Shown here: one piece after another, positions 26,321 to 36,300 of the stretch
Layout: each line of letters opens with the position of its first letter
Position numbering within the stretch: the first letter of the stretch is position 1
Source: Roseofilum capinflatum BLCC-M114
GTDB taxonomy: Bacteria; Cyanobacteriota; Cyanobacteriia; Cyanobacteriales; Desertifilaceae
Length of the DNA: 46,376 nucleotides
Reading direction: 5' to 3'
Assembly (NCBI RefSeq): GCF_030068505.1
Contig: NZ_JAQOSO010000029.1
Coordinates: 1 to 46,376, forward strand
Translations under genes and position numbers: made by a program
Notes under the pieces: model-generated
What the model was told of the DNA's origin: nothing
Databases searched by the model: none
The model's input: only the letters and a program-made list of their open reading frames with translations

Positions 26321-27523
26321 ATGAGCTTATTGGTTAAACGGGCGATTATTTATCTGAGTGTTTTTGTTCTGGGAGGCAGTGCGGGTTGGCTAGGGAGCCG
26401 ATACCTGGAAGACCAGGAGGTTTTGAGTCGTCCTGGTCTTTCTGCGGTTCCTGTGGTTTTGCCCCCGTTACCTGAACCTTCAGTCATACCTGAGTCCACA
26501 GAGCCGATCCAGGGCAATTTTATTGCTAGGGCTGTGGAAAAAGTCGGCCCAGCCGTGGTGCGAATTGATGCAACTCGGCGGGTGAAGTCTCAGGAGTCTG
26601 CCCCGTTTCGGAATCCGTTGTTAGATCGATTTTTTGGTGAAGATCTGCCGGCTGAACCGGAACGATTGGAGCGGGGTACGGGATCGGGGTTAATTTTGAG
26701 TGCCCAAGGACAGTTGATTACCAATGCCCATGTGGTTGAAGGGGCGGATGTGGTGGATATTACGCTGCGGGATGGGCGCACGTTTGAGGGGGTGGTGTTG
26801 GGTCGCGATCGCGTGACGGATATTGCTGTGGTGAAAATTGAGGCTCAGGGTTTGCCTGTGGTAGAAATGGGGGAGGCTGAGGCCTTAGTACCGGGACAAT
26901 GGGCGATCGCCATTGGTAATCCGTTAGGCTTAGATAATACGGTGACGGCGGGGATTATTAGCGCCACGGGGCGATCGAGCGCCCAGGTGGGCATCCCCGA
27001 TAAGCGAGTCCGTTTTATTCAAACCGATGCCGCCATTAATCCGGGCAATTCTGGAGGCCCCTTATTGAATGAACAAGGACAAGTGATTGGCATTAATACC
27101 GCCATTCGTGCCGATGCCCAAGGATTAGGCTTTGCCATTCCCATTGAAACCGCCCTACGGGTTGCCGATCAATTGTTTACCACAGGAATGGCAGAACATC
27201 CGTTTTTAGGCATTCAAATGGTCGATTTAACCCCTACCACTAAAGCCTTATTACAACAGCAACAATTCCCGATCGCCGATCGCCTCAGTGAAGGCGTGAT
27301 TATTACCGGAATTGTTAGGAATTCTCCGGCAGAAAATTCCCAACTGCAACCGGGCGATATTATTCTCAGTGTCGATGGAAGGGTCGTTAAGAAAGCCACG
27401 GAAGTCCAAGATCTAGTAGAAAAGTCTACCGTCGGTGAGTTATTAACTTTAGAAGTGAGTCGAGCCGGTCAGAAAATAGAAGTTTCCATTCGCCCTGGAA
27501 CCTTACCCCAGTCCCAACCCTAA
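26321..27523 (+). CDS. HhoA/DegP-type serine protease with PDZ domain
   Basis: A 400-residue periplasmic or lumenal S1C protease. It has one N-terminal anchor or signal (about 8-27) and a chymotrypsin-like domain with the triad His137 (ITNAHVV), Asp167 (TDIAVVKI) and Ser244 (PGNSGGPLL). A single PDZ domain follows (about 285-390: GVIITGIVRNSPAE, LQPGDIILSVDG). One PDZ and this length fit the cyanobacterial HhoA/HhoB/HtrA group, and I cannot say which paralogue. Role in protein quality control under light or heat stress is known for the group. Confidence 0.92.
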   Translation: MSLLVKRAIIYLSVFVLGGSAGWLGSRYLEDQEVLSRPGLSAVPVVLPPLPEPSVIPESTEPIQGNFIARAVEKVGPAVVRIDATRRVKSQESAPFRNPLLDRFFGEDLPAEPERLERGTGSGLILSAQGQLITNAHVVEGADVVDITLRDGRTFEGVVLGRDRVTDIAVVKIEAQGLPVVEMGEAEALVPGQWAIAIGNPLGLDNTVTAGIISATGRSSAQVGIPDKRVRFIQTDAAINPGNSGGPLLNEQGQVIGINTAIRADAQGLGFAIPIETALRVADQLFTTGMAEHPFLGIQMVDLTPTTKALLQQQQFPIADRLSEGVIITGIVRNSPAENSQLQPGDIILSVDGRVVKKATEVQDLVEKSTVGELLTLEVSRAGQKIEVSIRPGTLPQSQP

Positions 27524-27621
27524 AATAACCCCATAAACAGGAGAAATCCGGATGAGAACAGACCATTAAAGTAGAGTATTAATGTCAAGAATTGATGGCA
27601 CTTTACTGGAAGGAAAGGGTA

Positions 27622-27906
27622 ATGATTGAAAATTATAACGGTTGGAGTATTCAAGTCTTTTTATACGATCAATATTGGCAAGTCGATGTGATGACTCCAG
27701 ATGGCGATTATTCCGGCATTGGCTGTTTAGTCGGCATTCACTCCGATCCCTTGTCTGCTCTTCAGGAAGCCTACGATCGCATCGATCGAACAAATGCATG
27801 GACAAGCCTGGGCCAGATCTTAGCTGACTTTCGCGATCGCGGCTTGATTTCTGACGCTGAATGGGATCATTTAACTGACTCCTTAACCTGTTGGGTTGTG
27901 CAATAG
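27622..27906 (+). CDS. Small hypothetical protein
   Basis: A 94-residue protein that I do not recognise. It reads MIENYNGWSIQVFLYDQYWQ, then a compact alpha/beta pattern ending in GLISDAEWDHLTDSL. I prefer the ATG at 27622 because AGGAAAGGG lies just upstream. Upstream in-frame starts (TTG 27592, ATG 27595) add up to ten residues. It sits between the protease gene and rnc on the same strand. Confidence 0.6.
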   Translation: MIENYNGWSIQVFLYDQYWQVDVMTPDGDYSGIGCLVGIHSDPLSALQEAYDRIDRTNAWTSLGQILADFRDRGLISDAEWDHLTDSLTCWVVQ

Positions 27907-27997
27907 CAACCCATCGTCCTCTGCCTGACCCAGAAATTCTAGGTAATTGACTAAAGAGTAAAATCATGATATAATATAGAATTTGAGATTATGATTT

Positions 27998-28705
27998 ATG
28001 CCTCGTTCCGCCAAACCAATAGAATTGCCAACCTTAAAAGACGAAGCCCTTTGGCTTCATGCTTTAACCCATCGCTCTTATACCAACGAACATTCCGATA
28101 CCCTAGAGGATAACGAAGGATTAGAGTTTTTGGGGGATGCAGTTTTAGGTTTTTTGGTCAGCGAACTCATATATAAACGTTATGGGAGTGCGGGAAATAT
28201 TACAGAAGCGCAAATGACTCGGTTGCGCTCTAAATTAGTCGATGAACAGCAACTGGCCCGATTAGCCGAAGAATTAGGTGTGGGTCAAGTGATGCGTTTA
28301 GGGAAAGGGGCAATCCAAAACAATGCTCAAAACAATCCCGCCTTACTGAGTGACACCCTAGAAGCCATTATCGGAGCTTATTATTTAGATGCAGGGATCG
28401 TTAAAGTCCGCCAGTTTGTCACTCGTCTGTTTACCAAAATTGCTGATGATTTAATGGACTCATCCGACGATCAGCACCCTCCCAGTTTAATCGATAGTAA
28501 AGGAAAATTTCAGCAATGGGCACTGAAAGAATATCAACAAACACCCGACTATAAATTAGTTAAGGAATGGGGTGAAGACCATGAAAAAGTATTTTGCGTT
28601 GAAGTTTGGGTAAAAGGCAAAAAGTACGGGGAAGGTAAAGGCCGTCGCAAAAAGGAAGCGGAGAAAAAAGCGGCTGAAGATGCTTTGCAGCATGTAGACC
28701 CTTAA
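27998..28705 (+). CDS. rnc: Ribonuclease III
   Basis: A 235-residue double-strand-specific RNase. The catalytic domain has HRSYTNEH and the signature NEGLEFLGDAVLGFLVSE, with the downstream metal-site region LLSDTLEAIIGAYYLDAG. A C-terminal dsRNA-binding domain spans about 160-233 (KGKFQQWALKEYQQ... RRKKEAEKKAAEDAL). It matures rRNA and processes structured RNAs, and so is a candidate nuclease for the long-stem RNAs at 41117-41908. A -10-like TATAAT lies about 30 bases upstream of the start. Confidence 0.95.
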   Translation: MPRSAKPIELPTLKDEALWLHALTHRSYTNEHSDTLEDNEGLEFLGDAVLGFLVSELIYKRYGSAGNITEAQMTRLRSKLVDEQQLARLAEELGVGQVMRLGKGAIQNNAQNNPALLSDTLEAIIGAYYLDAGIVKVRQFVTRLFTKIADDLMDSSDDQHPPSLIDSKGKFQQWALKEYQQTPDYKLVKEWGEDHEKVFCVEVWVKGKKYGEGKGRRKKEAEKKAAEDALQHVDP

Positions 28706-28709
28706 ATCA

Positions 28710-28731
28710 AGGAGAATTTTCATCTTCTCCT
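28710..28731 (+). terminator. Weak hairpin after rnc
   Basis: AGGAGAA / TTCTCCT stem with an eight-base loop directly after the rnc stop. No U-run, so termination is uncertain. Confidence 0.35.
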
Positions 28732-28810
28732 CAGCCGATTTTCAGGTTAGGCTTACCCGAATGAAGTATTCTATCCTTTAGCTCAGTGTTGAGGCAGAGG
28801 GGTAAATCAG

Positions 28811-29005
28811 ATGAAGCGAGGTCTATGGAAACGAGCGATCGCCTTAATCCTACTGGTATCTAGCGTTACCTTCATGATTATCATCTTAGGGAGGGGAGCG
28901 CAGATTGCTCAAGGGGCAATTTATGCGATCGGGGCGATCGCCACCTCGATCTTAATGGTTTATGGCTCTAAATTAGCCCAGAAAACACTAGAAGAAACCC
29001 TATAA
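28811..29005 (+). CDS. Small two-span membrane protein
   Basis: A 64-residue hydrophobic protein with a basic N-terminus (MKRGLWKR) and two predicted spans (about 9-27 and 35-53). I recognise no family. It is preceded by AGGGGTAAATCAG. It lies between rnc and the histidine kinase on the same strand and may be a small membrane subunit or regulator; no direct evidence. Confidence 0.6.
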   Translation: MKRGLWKRAIALILLVSSVTFMIIILGRGAQIAQGAIYAIGAIATSILMVYGSKLAQKTLEETL

Positions 29006-29117
29006 GTGATAAGTTGTGTAATCTTTAATGTGATTCCTTCAGAGCCTTATCAGGCTTTTCTCAGGATTGCGACTTAATCTGTGAGTGATGGCAAGTCACG
29101 GATAGAGTATAGAGAGC

Positions 29118-30545
29118 ATGTCGATCAAACATTTAGGGCAGAGATTTAAGTTTAATTCGCTACAGTTCCGCCTCACGTTTGGCTTGGCGATCGTTTCCGG
29201 AATTGGATTAGGAGCGGTTGCCATTGCCACGGGCTTAAAAATGCAGCAACAATTGGTCTTAACCCATAAACAAAATATCCAATATATTGCTGAACGCTTG
29301 CCTAAAGATATCGCAGTTTATAGTCAACGGTTCAGCCAGGGTGAAGCGTTAGAAATGGTGATTGAGGATGTGAGTGCGGAGACGATTTTTTTGTGGATTC
29401 AATCTCCAGACGGTGAAATTATGGCCCGATCGCCCAACCTGGAGCGATCGCTCCATCCCCAAAATGCCGATCTCCTCAATATTAGCCATGCTCCCATTCA
29501 ACCGGAAGTTTATCCCTACAAAGGACGCTATTTCGTTCTCTGCGCTGGCCCGTTAAGGGTCAATCAGGAAACTATTGGTAAATTATATGTGGCTCAAGAT
29601 ATTACCTCAGAGCAACAGATGTTGCTGGAAATGCTGAGAAACTTGATTGGGGTGAGCGTGTTAGCCTTGCTGCTGATCGCGGTTATGATGGGAATTTATA
29701 TTCGGCGATCGCTCGCTCCGGTGCGTAAAATTAGTGAATATGCAGTAAAAATTTCTGCACAAGACTTAGGAGGCGTTTCCCTCAGCTTAGATCCTGCCCC
29801 ATCCGAACTGCAAGAACTCTCTAAAACCTTAGATCTGATGCTCTCGCGACTGTCTGAATCTTGGGAGCATCAACGGCAATTTGTTAGCAATGTTTCCCAT
29901 GAGTTGCGAACCCCGTTAACCATTGTCCATGGTTATCTTCAAAGTACCCTCAGACGGGGTAAGAACCTCACCGAAGCGCAACGGGAAGCCCTGGAAACCG
30001 CAGCCACAGAAGCCGATCGCACGATTCAACTGTTGCAAGACTTACTCGAACTTGCCCGCGCTGATAATGGACAGATTCATTTTGAACTTGAAACCCTCTC
30101 CCTGACTGACTTAGTTCTAGAAGTTGTGGATATGGGGCAACAATACAGCAGTCGCACCATTGAACTCGATTTAGGGCATGAGTCTATAGAGATTAACGGC
30201 GATCGCAACCGCTTAAAGCAAGTCCTACTCAACCTCATTGATAACGCTGTCAAATATTCCGACCCCGACACCGTAATTACCGTGAAACTGGAACAACAGA
30301 GCCATCAAGTCTGCCTACAAGTGGGCGATCGCGGTGAAGGCATCCCCCTCGCCCATCAAGCCAGAATTTTCGATCGATTTTATCGGGTTGACGACGCTCG
30401 CGCCCGCTCCACCGGCGGAACCGGCTTAGGCTTATCCATTGTCAAAACCCTAATTGAAGGAATGGGAGGGCGGGTTAACGTAGTTTCTCAATTGGGAGAA
30501 GGCAGTATTTTTACCATTAGTTTACCGAATAAAATTATCCTGTAA
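29118..30545 (+). CDS. Orphan sensor histidine kinase
   Basis: A 475-residue membrane kinase. Two spans (about 17-40 and 177-196) bracket an extracytoplasmic sensor of about 135 residues. HAMP follows (about 197-250), then the HisKA dimer with phospho-acceptor His261 in FVSNVSHELRTPL, and the ATPase domain with N box (LNLIDNAVKYS), G1 (VGDRGEGIP) and G2 (GGTGLGLSIVK). All motifs are intact. No response regulator is adjacent. Its 3' end overlaps the convergent CCA-type gene by 24 bases. Signal unknown. Confidence 0.92.
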   Translation: MSIKHLGQRFKFNSLQFRLTFGLAIVSGIGLGAVAIATGLKMQQQLVLTHKQNIQYIAERLPKDIAVYSQRFSQGEALEMVIEDVSAETIFLWIQSPDGEIMARSPNLERSLHPQNADLLNISHAPIQPEVYPYKGRYFVLCAGPLRVNQETIGKLYVAQDITSEQQMLLEMLRNLIGVSVLALLLIAVMMGIYIRRSLAPVRKISEYAVKISAQDLGGVSLSLDPAPSELQELSKTLDLMLSRLSESWEHQRQFVSNVSHELRTPLTIVHGYLQSTLRRGKNLTEAQREALETAATEADRTIQLLQDLLELARADNGQIHFELETLSLTDLVLEVVDMGQQYSSRTIELDLGHESIEINGDRNRLKQVLLNLIDNAVKYSDPDTVITVKLEQQSHQVCLQVGDRGEGIPLAHQARIFDRFYRVDDARARSTGGTGLGLSIVKTLIEGMGGRVNVVSQLGEGSIFTISLPNKIIL

Positions 30546-33257
30546 AAACGCTTGAGCGCTGGCACGATCTGGCAGTTTTCCATCTAATGTCATCTCCAGG
30601 AGTTGATCTAACATTACCTTGAATTGACGACCGGGTTTATAGCCCAATTCTTTTAAGTCATTGCCGTTCAAAATCGGTTTTACTTGTGCCAGTTTCCACA
30701 GGTATAACCAAATCTTTTTCCGCAACGATCGCGGACTTTGTACTATCACTAAAATTAAAGTAGAAAAGCGATAAGGTTGAAGGGTTTTAACAATGCTACT
30801 GGGGGCTTCACAGGTAGGCAGGCGGAAAAAAACATCGGTTTTGGCGGCTTCTAAGTCTTTTAATCGCTCGATACTTTCGGCAGGCAATTGAAACCCGGAA
30901 GCCACTCGATAGCGGTATTCAGGAGCAAGATAGGCAATCATCACTTCTAGCAACAGTTGCCAAGGGGGGCAAAGTCCAGGGGGGTTAAACCGGCGTAAAC
31001 ATCGGTCAACGAGTTTGAGTTGTTTCCACAATTTTGGAGTCAGTTCTAAACTGGAATGAATACATTTAAGTGCGTCTAGATTTCCGAGCATTTGAATGGC
31101 TCTTTGCCAATAGTTGGCTTCTAAAATATAGTTCAGCTCGTTTTTCAGTCGGGTTTGTAGGGCGGGCGCTCGGTTATTTTCGGCTACAGACAAATCGTAC
31201 ACCCCACTGGCGATCGCATAACGAATATAGCCTTCGGTTTGTCCTTCTAGGCGAAACCCTAACCGCACAGCAAACCGCACAGCCCGATAAATGCGGGTGG
31301 GATCTTCGATAAAGCTATTGGCATGTAACACCCGGATTAACTTTGCTTCTAGGTCTAAAATACCACCAAAAAAATCTAAGACTTCACCCATTCGGGGAGG
31401 CGTAAGGCGCAAGGCTAAGGCATTAATTGTAAAGTCTCGGCGGTATAAATCTTGTCGAATCGAGCTGGCTTCGACTTCTGGGTTGGCGGCGGGATAGGGA
31501 TAAAATTCCGTTCGTGCCGTGGCAATATCGATCCAAAGATTTCCTAATTCTGGGTGTTTGTGCCAGAGTAGGGCTGCCGTTTGGAATTGCCCGTGAATTT
31601 GCAATCTAGCGCCCGGATATTTTTGCTGTAAGACTTTCGCTAACTCGACTCCAGCCCCCGGTTGGGCGGCGCGATGATAACCATCAACGACTAAATCCAC
31701 ATCCTGGAGATTGATGACGGTATCTGCATCTGCCAGTAAGAGATCTCGCACTCCTCCACCCACTAAGTATAAGTGCCATCCTCTTTGTTCGGCGGCGATC
31801 GCCGCTTGTCGCAAAACCTCATACAAAGGTGGGGTTAGGCTCTCCTGTACCATTTGCTTCATAGTTTCCGGCAAATAACAGGACTTCAAGCGATTCAGTT
31901 GGATGTTTGACCCCACTCGCTGCCCAGTTTCCTGAAGGTGAAATTGGCGCAACACATCGCTACGGGTGACAATACCCACTAAGTTTCCGTCCTCTAATAC
32001 GGGCAAGCGACCAATATCATAAGTAACCATTAATGACTCAATTTCTGGCAATTGAGTCTTTGGGGTGATGGTCTTCAGGTGGGGAGTCATGTACCCCTTG
32101 ACGGGAGCGTGGGAAAAGCCATGATGGAGGGCAATATCGAGATCGCGCCGGGAAATAATCCCCACTAACTCCCCGTAGGCATCCACGACGGATAACCCAG
32201 AGTGGCCATAGCGTAACAGAATACGCTGGGCTTGGGCGATCGTCGTTTCCGGCAAAATTGTCCGCACCGGGGAAGACATCAACTCCCGTGCCGTAGGTGC
32301 ATTGGGCACTTGGCTTTGCAAGTTTTCAACCAGATGGGCAAAGGTGTCTTTGATGTCTGTTCCTCGCAGCGTTAGGGAGGCAGCTTGGGCATGACCTCCT
32401 CCTCCTAGGGGGGAAAACAGAGTATGCAGATTGAGGGGAGGATGGGAGGAAGAGCGGCAACGCTGACGAGAACGACCAATGACCGTTAACCGCTTGTCTT
32501 GTCCGATTTCATACCACGTACCAAATAATAAAGCATCACTATGGATTAATCCGATTAATCGGGTCGCGACACTGGATAATCCGGGTATAAAATCAGGGGT
32601 GGGGAGGAGAACCCAGGATAATTGATATCCTTCACAGGTTGTGGTGTGCAATTCTTCTAGGGCGAGGGTGAGTAAGTCCTGGAGTTGGGGGGATAATCCC
32701 GGTTCCACATACTCCCCAATCACCGATAAACTGGCTCCTTGGGTCATTAACCAGGCTAGGGCGAGAGCATCTCTGGGGGTACTCGAATCATAGGTCAGGG
32801 AACCGGTGTCCACATGAATTCCTAAAGCCATGACGGTTGCTTCTGCGGCGGTGAGTTCTAGAGTCTTGAGTTGTTGCAACTGTTCAACAATTAGGGTGGT
32901 GGTTGCACCAACGGGTTCAATCATGGAGTGGGTTAGGGGAAGGTCTGTCTCGATGTCCAGGTGATGGTCGTAGAGTTCCACTTGTTCGAGATGGGGAATA
33001 TCAAACCAACTTGCAGCCAAGCCGAGGCGATCGCGCTGTTGGGTATCGACTACGATTAAACTGCGGACTTGCTCTGCATTCACTGACCGGCGCTCAATTA
33101 AGGCATACTCATCCCGATAAAAGGCCAAAAACTCCCGCACCGTCGGATGACATCCCCCAGTCAGCACCACCTGAGCGCCAGGTTTTAAGCGCGTTAACCC
33201 CACTGCTGCCCCTAATGCATCAAAATCTGCCGTGGTATGGCACAAAATTAAATCCAT
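30522..33257 (-). CDS. DHH-CBS-CBS-CCA tRNA nucleotidyltransferase fusion
   Basis: A 911-residue multidomain protein. An N-terminal DHH phosphoesterase domain (DLILCHTTADFDALGAAV, VDTQQRDRLG, YDHHLDIE) is followed by a DHHA1-like part (GGGGHAQAAS near 290-300), then two CBS domains (about 320-440). A poly(A)-polymerase-type nucleotidyltransferase head has YLVGGGVRDLLLA and DVDLVVDG, with a C-terminal helical region. This architecture is common in cyanobacteria, where split CCA- and A-adding enzymes occur. The ATG at 33257 is preferred; a GTG at 33275 adds six residues. It acts on tRNA 3' ends, and may or may not see the tRNA-like RNAs near 41.2 kb. Confidence 0.9.
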   Translation of the reverse strand: MDLILCHTTADFDALGAAVGLTRLKPGAQVVLTGGCHPTVREFLAFYRDEYALIERRSVNAEQVRSLIVVDTQQRDRLGLAASWFDIPHLEQVELYDHHLDIETDLPLTHSMIEPVGATTTLIVEQLQQLKTLELTAAEATVMALGIHVDTGSLTYDSSTPRDALALAWLMTQGASLSVIGEYVEPGLSPQLQDLLTLALEELHTTTCEGYQLSWVLLPTPDFIPGLSSVATRLIGLIHSDALLFGTWYEIGQDKRLTVIGRSRQRCRSSSHPPLNLHTLFSPLGGGGHAQAASLTLRGTDIKDTFAHLVENLQSQVPNAPTARELMSSPVRTILPETTIAQAQRILLRYGHSGLSVVDAYGELVGIISRRDLDIALHHGFSHAPVKGYMTPHLKTITPKTQLPEIESLMVTYDIGRLPVLEDGNLVGIVTRSDVLRQFHLQETGQRVGSNIQLNRLKSCYLPETMKQMVQESLTPPLYEVLRQAAIAAEQRGWHLYLVGGGVRDLLLADADTVINLQDVDLVVDGYHRAAQPGAGVELAKVLQQKYPGARLQIHGQFQTAALLWHKHPELGNLWIDIATARTEFYPYPAANPEVEASSIRQDLYRRDFTINALALRLTPPRMGEVLDFFGGILDLEAKLIRVLHANSFIEDPTRIYRAVRFAVRLGFRLEGQTEGYIRYAIASGVYDLSVAENNRAPALQTRLKNELNYILEANYWQRAIQMLGNLDALKCIHSSLELTPKLWKQLKLVDRCLRRFNPPGLCPPWQLLLEVMIAYLAPEYRYRVASGFQLPAESIERLKDLEAAKTDVFFRLPTCEAPSSIVKTLQPYRFSTLILVIVQSPRSLRKKIWLYLWKLAQVKPILNGNDLKELGYKPGRQFKVMLDQLLEMTLDGKLPDRASAQAFLQDNFIR

Positions 33258-33388
33258 AAATGATATGATCTGCACTCCTATTTACCATTCCCCATTCTAG
33301 TCTGGAAAACCACTCAACTGATGTGGAGCCTTATCCTAGTCTTCCCAAGGTGTCATCCTGCCATTAGCCGTCTCACACTTAACTAACG

Positions 33389-36300
33389 ATGAGTTTAATC
33401 GACAATACCACCGCTCAATGGATGACCAATAGTCCTATTGGCAATAATAACCACTATCTCAACAACAACTTTTCCACCGCAGGAAATCCCCTAGCAGGAA
33501 CCATTGATGGCGGGCCGGTGGAGTATCAGGCATCCACTGGCACAGTCGTCAATAACTTTAATAATGGTGCAGATGGAGCCAAAAGCGCCCTAGAATTCGG
33601 CAGCTATATTTTCTTCACTGGAGATGATACTCAAGGTATTCGGCGGATTGATAATGACTGGTCTAGCAATCTCACTGGGTATCAAGCCACAGTACCGAAA
33701 ACCGAATCCATTACTACCGATGGCACATATATCTATGGCAATAATGATGTTACTCGCGACCAAATTGTTCAATGGTCGGTAACCAATAATCCCACTAACT
33801 TCACCCTAACGCAACAATGGGCGCAAGATGTGGGGACTGGAGGGCGCTTTCGCGGCATTAGCTATTTCGACCATGGCAGTGGAAATAACTATATTTACGC
33901 CAGTGATGGGGGAGCGAGTGGTACGGGGGATAAAATTTGGGCCTTTGATGCGGATACAGGGAACGCAATAGCCGTTAGCTCTGGTGGAACAGATATTACT
34001 GTACCGGGTACAGACTTAGTTTATCAGGCGATCGCCCACGAATACGATGGTCGCACCACCTTAATCGCCCTAACCACCAATGAACTCCATGTTTGGGACA
34101 TGGATAGCCCAACCACCGTCACCTCAGCAACTCCCACGGAAACCTACACCATCGCTGCTGGTCCGAATCAACTCCTAGATAATGGTGGTGGCGCATTAGG
34201 GGGGCCATTCTTGGGAGCTAGTGCCAGGGGGTCTCAGTTATTTCTCGGCAATGGTAGTCAAGTCTTGGCCTATCAACTCGCACAAACTCCTAATATTGCC
34301 CTATCCTCACCCACCTTTTCCCCCGCCAACGTACTCCCAGGCACAACTAACCATCCCCTCTATCAGTTAGACCTAGCCGTAACCACCGCCAACGCCCAAT
34401 TAACCGGCGCAACCTTCACCACTGGCGGCACTTATGCTCCAACCGATATAACAGCTAACAGCTTTGAACTCTTCTACTCCACCGACACCACCTTCGACGC
34501 GGGCGACACCTCCCTCGGAACCCAAGCCGTTGTCACCTCCGGCAACACCCTCGCCTTCACCGGACTCTCCCAAACCATCAATAGTGGCAACACCGGCACA
34601 TTATTTCTAGTGGCCGACATCGCCACCGGAGCCACTGCGGGCAATACCATCACGATTGGAGCAACCACCCTCAGCGACATCACCTTTACAACCGGGAATA
34701 AAACCGGTACACCCACGGCTGGAGGAATCCAAACCATTGCCTCCCCTCTAGTCATCTCCGAAATCATGTACGACCCCAACAGTGCCGAAGATGACTGGGA
34801 ATGGGTAGAAGTCTACAACTCCGGCAGCAGCACCGTTGATTTATCCGGCTACGTCCTCGACGATAATGTTGGCACAGCTCATACTGCCGCCAACATCGCC
34901 AGTGGTTCCATTGCGGCTGGCAGTAGCGCCATTCTCTTCAACGACGACGACCTAGACACCTCCGACTTTGAAGCCGCCTGGGGAACCGGTATCAACTTAA
35001 TTGGAGTTACGGGTTGGAATAAACTACAACTGAACAACACTGGCGATAAAGTCAGTTTATGGGATAGCTTTACCCGCTATACTGGCGACGATACCACTCA
35101 TGCCAACGCCATTGAAACCGTTGAATATAGCGTTAGCGCAGGCTTTCCCGACCCCGTAGGCGCGTCTATTTATCTCACCAACCTAACCGCCGATAATACG
35201 GTCGGCTCCAACTGGGCAACCAGCACCACTGGCGGCTCCACTCCCCTCGGAACCGGCTATCTCAGTGCTAATGCTGGTGGAAACAGTGGCAGTGATATCG
35301 GCTCCCCTGGTGGCATGCTCTCTGCCGTCACCCTCTCCTCCGGAACCATTGCCGCCGCCAGCGTCGCGCAAGGCACAACCAACCATCCCCTCTATCAACT
35401 CGACCTAGCCGTAACCACCGCCAACGCCCAATTAACCGGCGCAACCTTCACCACCGCAGGCACTTACGCTGCTGCCGATATCGTCCCTAACAGCTTTGAA
35501 CTCTTCTACTCCACCGATACAGTCTTCGATGCTGGCGATACCTCCCTGGGAACCCAAGCCGTTGTCACCTCCGGCAACACCCTCGCTTTTACTGGACTTT
35601 CCCAAACCATCAACAACGGCAACACTGGCACATTATTCCTAGTCGCCGACATCGCCACCGGAGCCACTGCGGGCAATACCATCAATATTGCCGCCCCCAA
35701 CCTCAGCGACATCACCTTCACCTCCGCCAGCAAAACCGGAACCCCCACTGCTGCCGGAGTGCAAACCTTCGACGCACTCCCCACCATTACCTCCATCACT
35801 TCTACCACCAGCGATGGTACATTTGGAGTCGGAGGCACTGTCAACGTCACCGTCAACTTCTCGGAAAACGTCACCCTTGCTAGTGGCAACCTTACCTTAA
35901 ATTTAGATACTGGCGGCACAGTCACTATTACTCCCTTTACCAACGCCAACAGTGCATCAGCCACCTACACCGTTGGCGCAGGAGAAAACAGCACAGACTT
36001 AAACTCAACCGGACTAACCCTAGCCGGTGGCGCAACCCTACAAGATGCCACCCTAAACAACGTTACCCTCACCATTCCCGCAGGACAGTCCCTTGCCGAT
36101 AACAAAGCCCTAGTCATCGACACCACCGCACCGGCTGCACCCTCGACTCCCGACATGACGGCAGCTACCGATACGGGAAGCTCAAACACCGACAACATCA
36201 CCAGCGACACCACTCCCACCTTCACCGGCACAGCCGAAGCCAACAGCACCGTCACCCTCACCAGCAGCGTGGATGGCACAGTCGGCACAGTTACTGCTGA

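Noticed and set aside
27566-27967. 133-residue leftward ORF opposite the small gene at 27622
   Set aside because: Antisense shadow with Arg/Ser-rich random-like composition; the rightward frame has a ribosome binding site.
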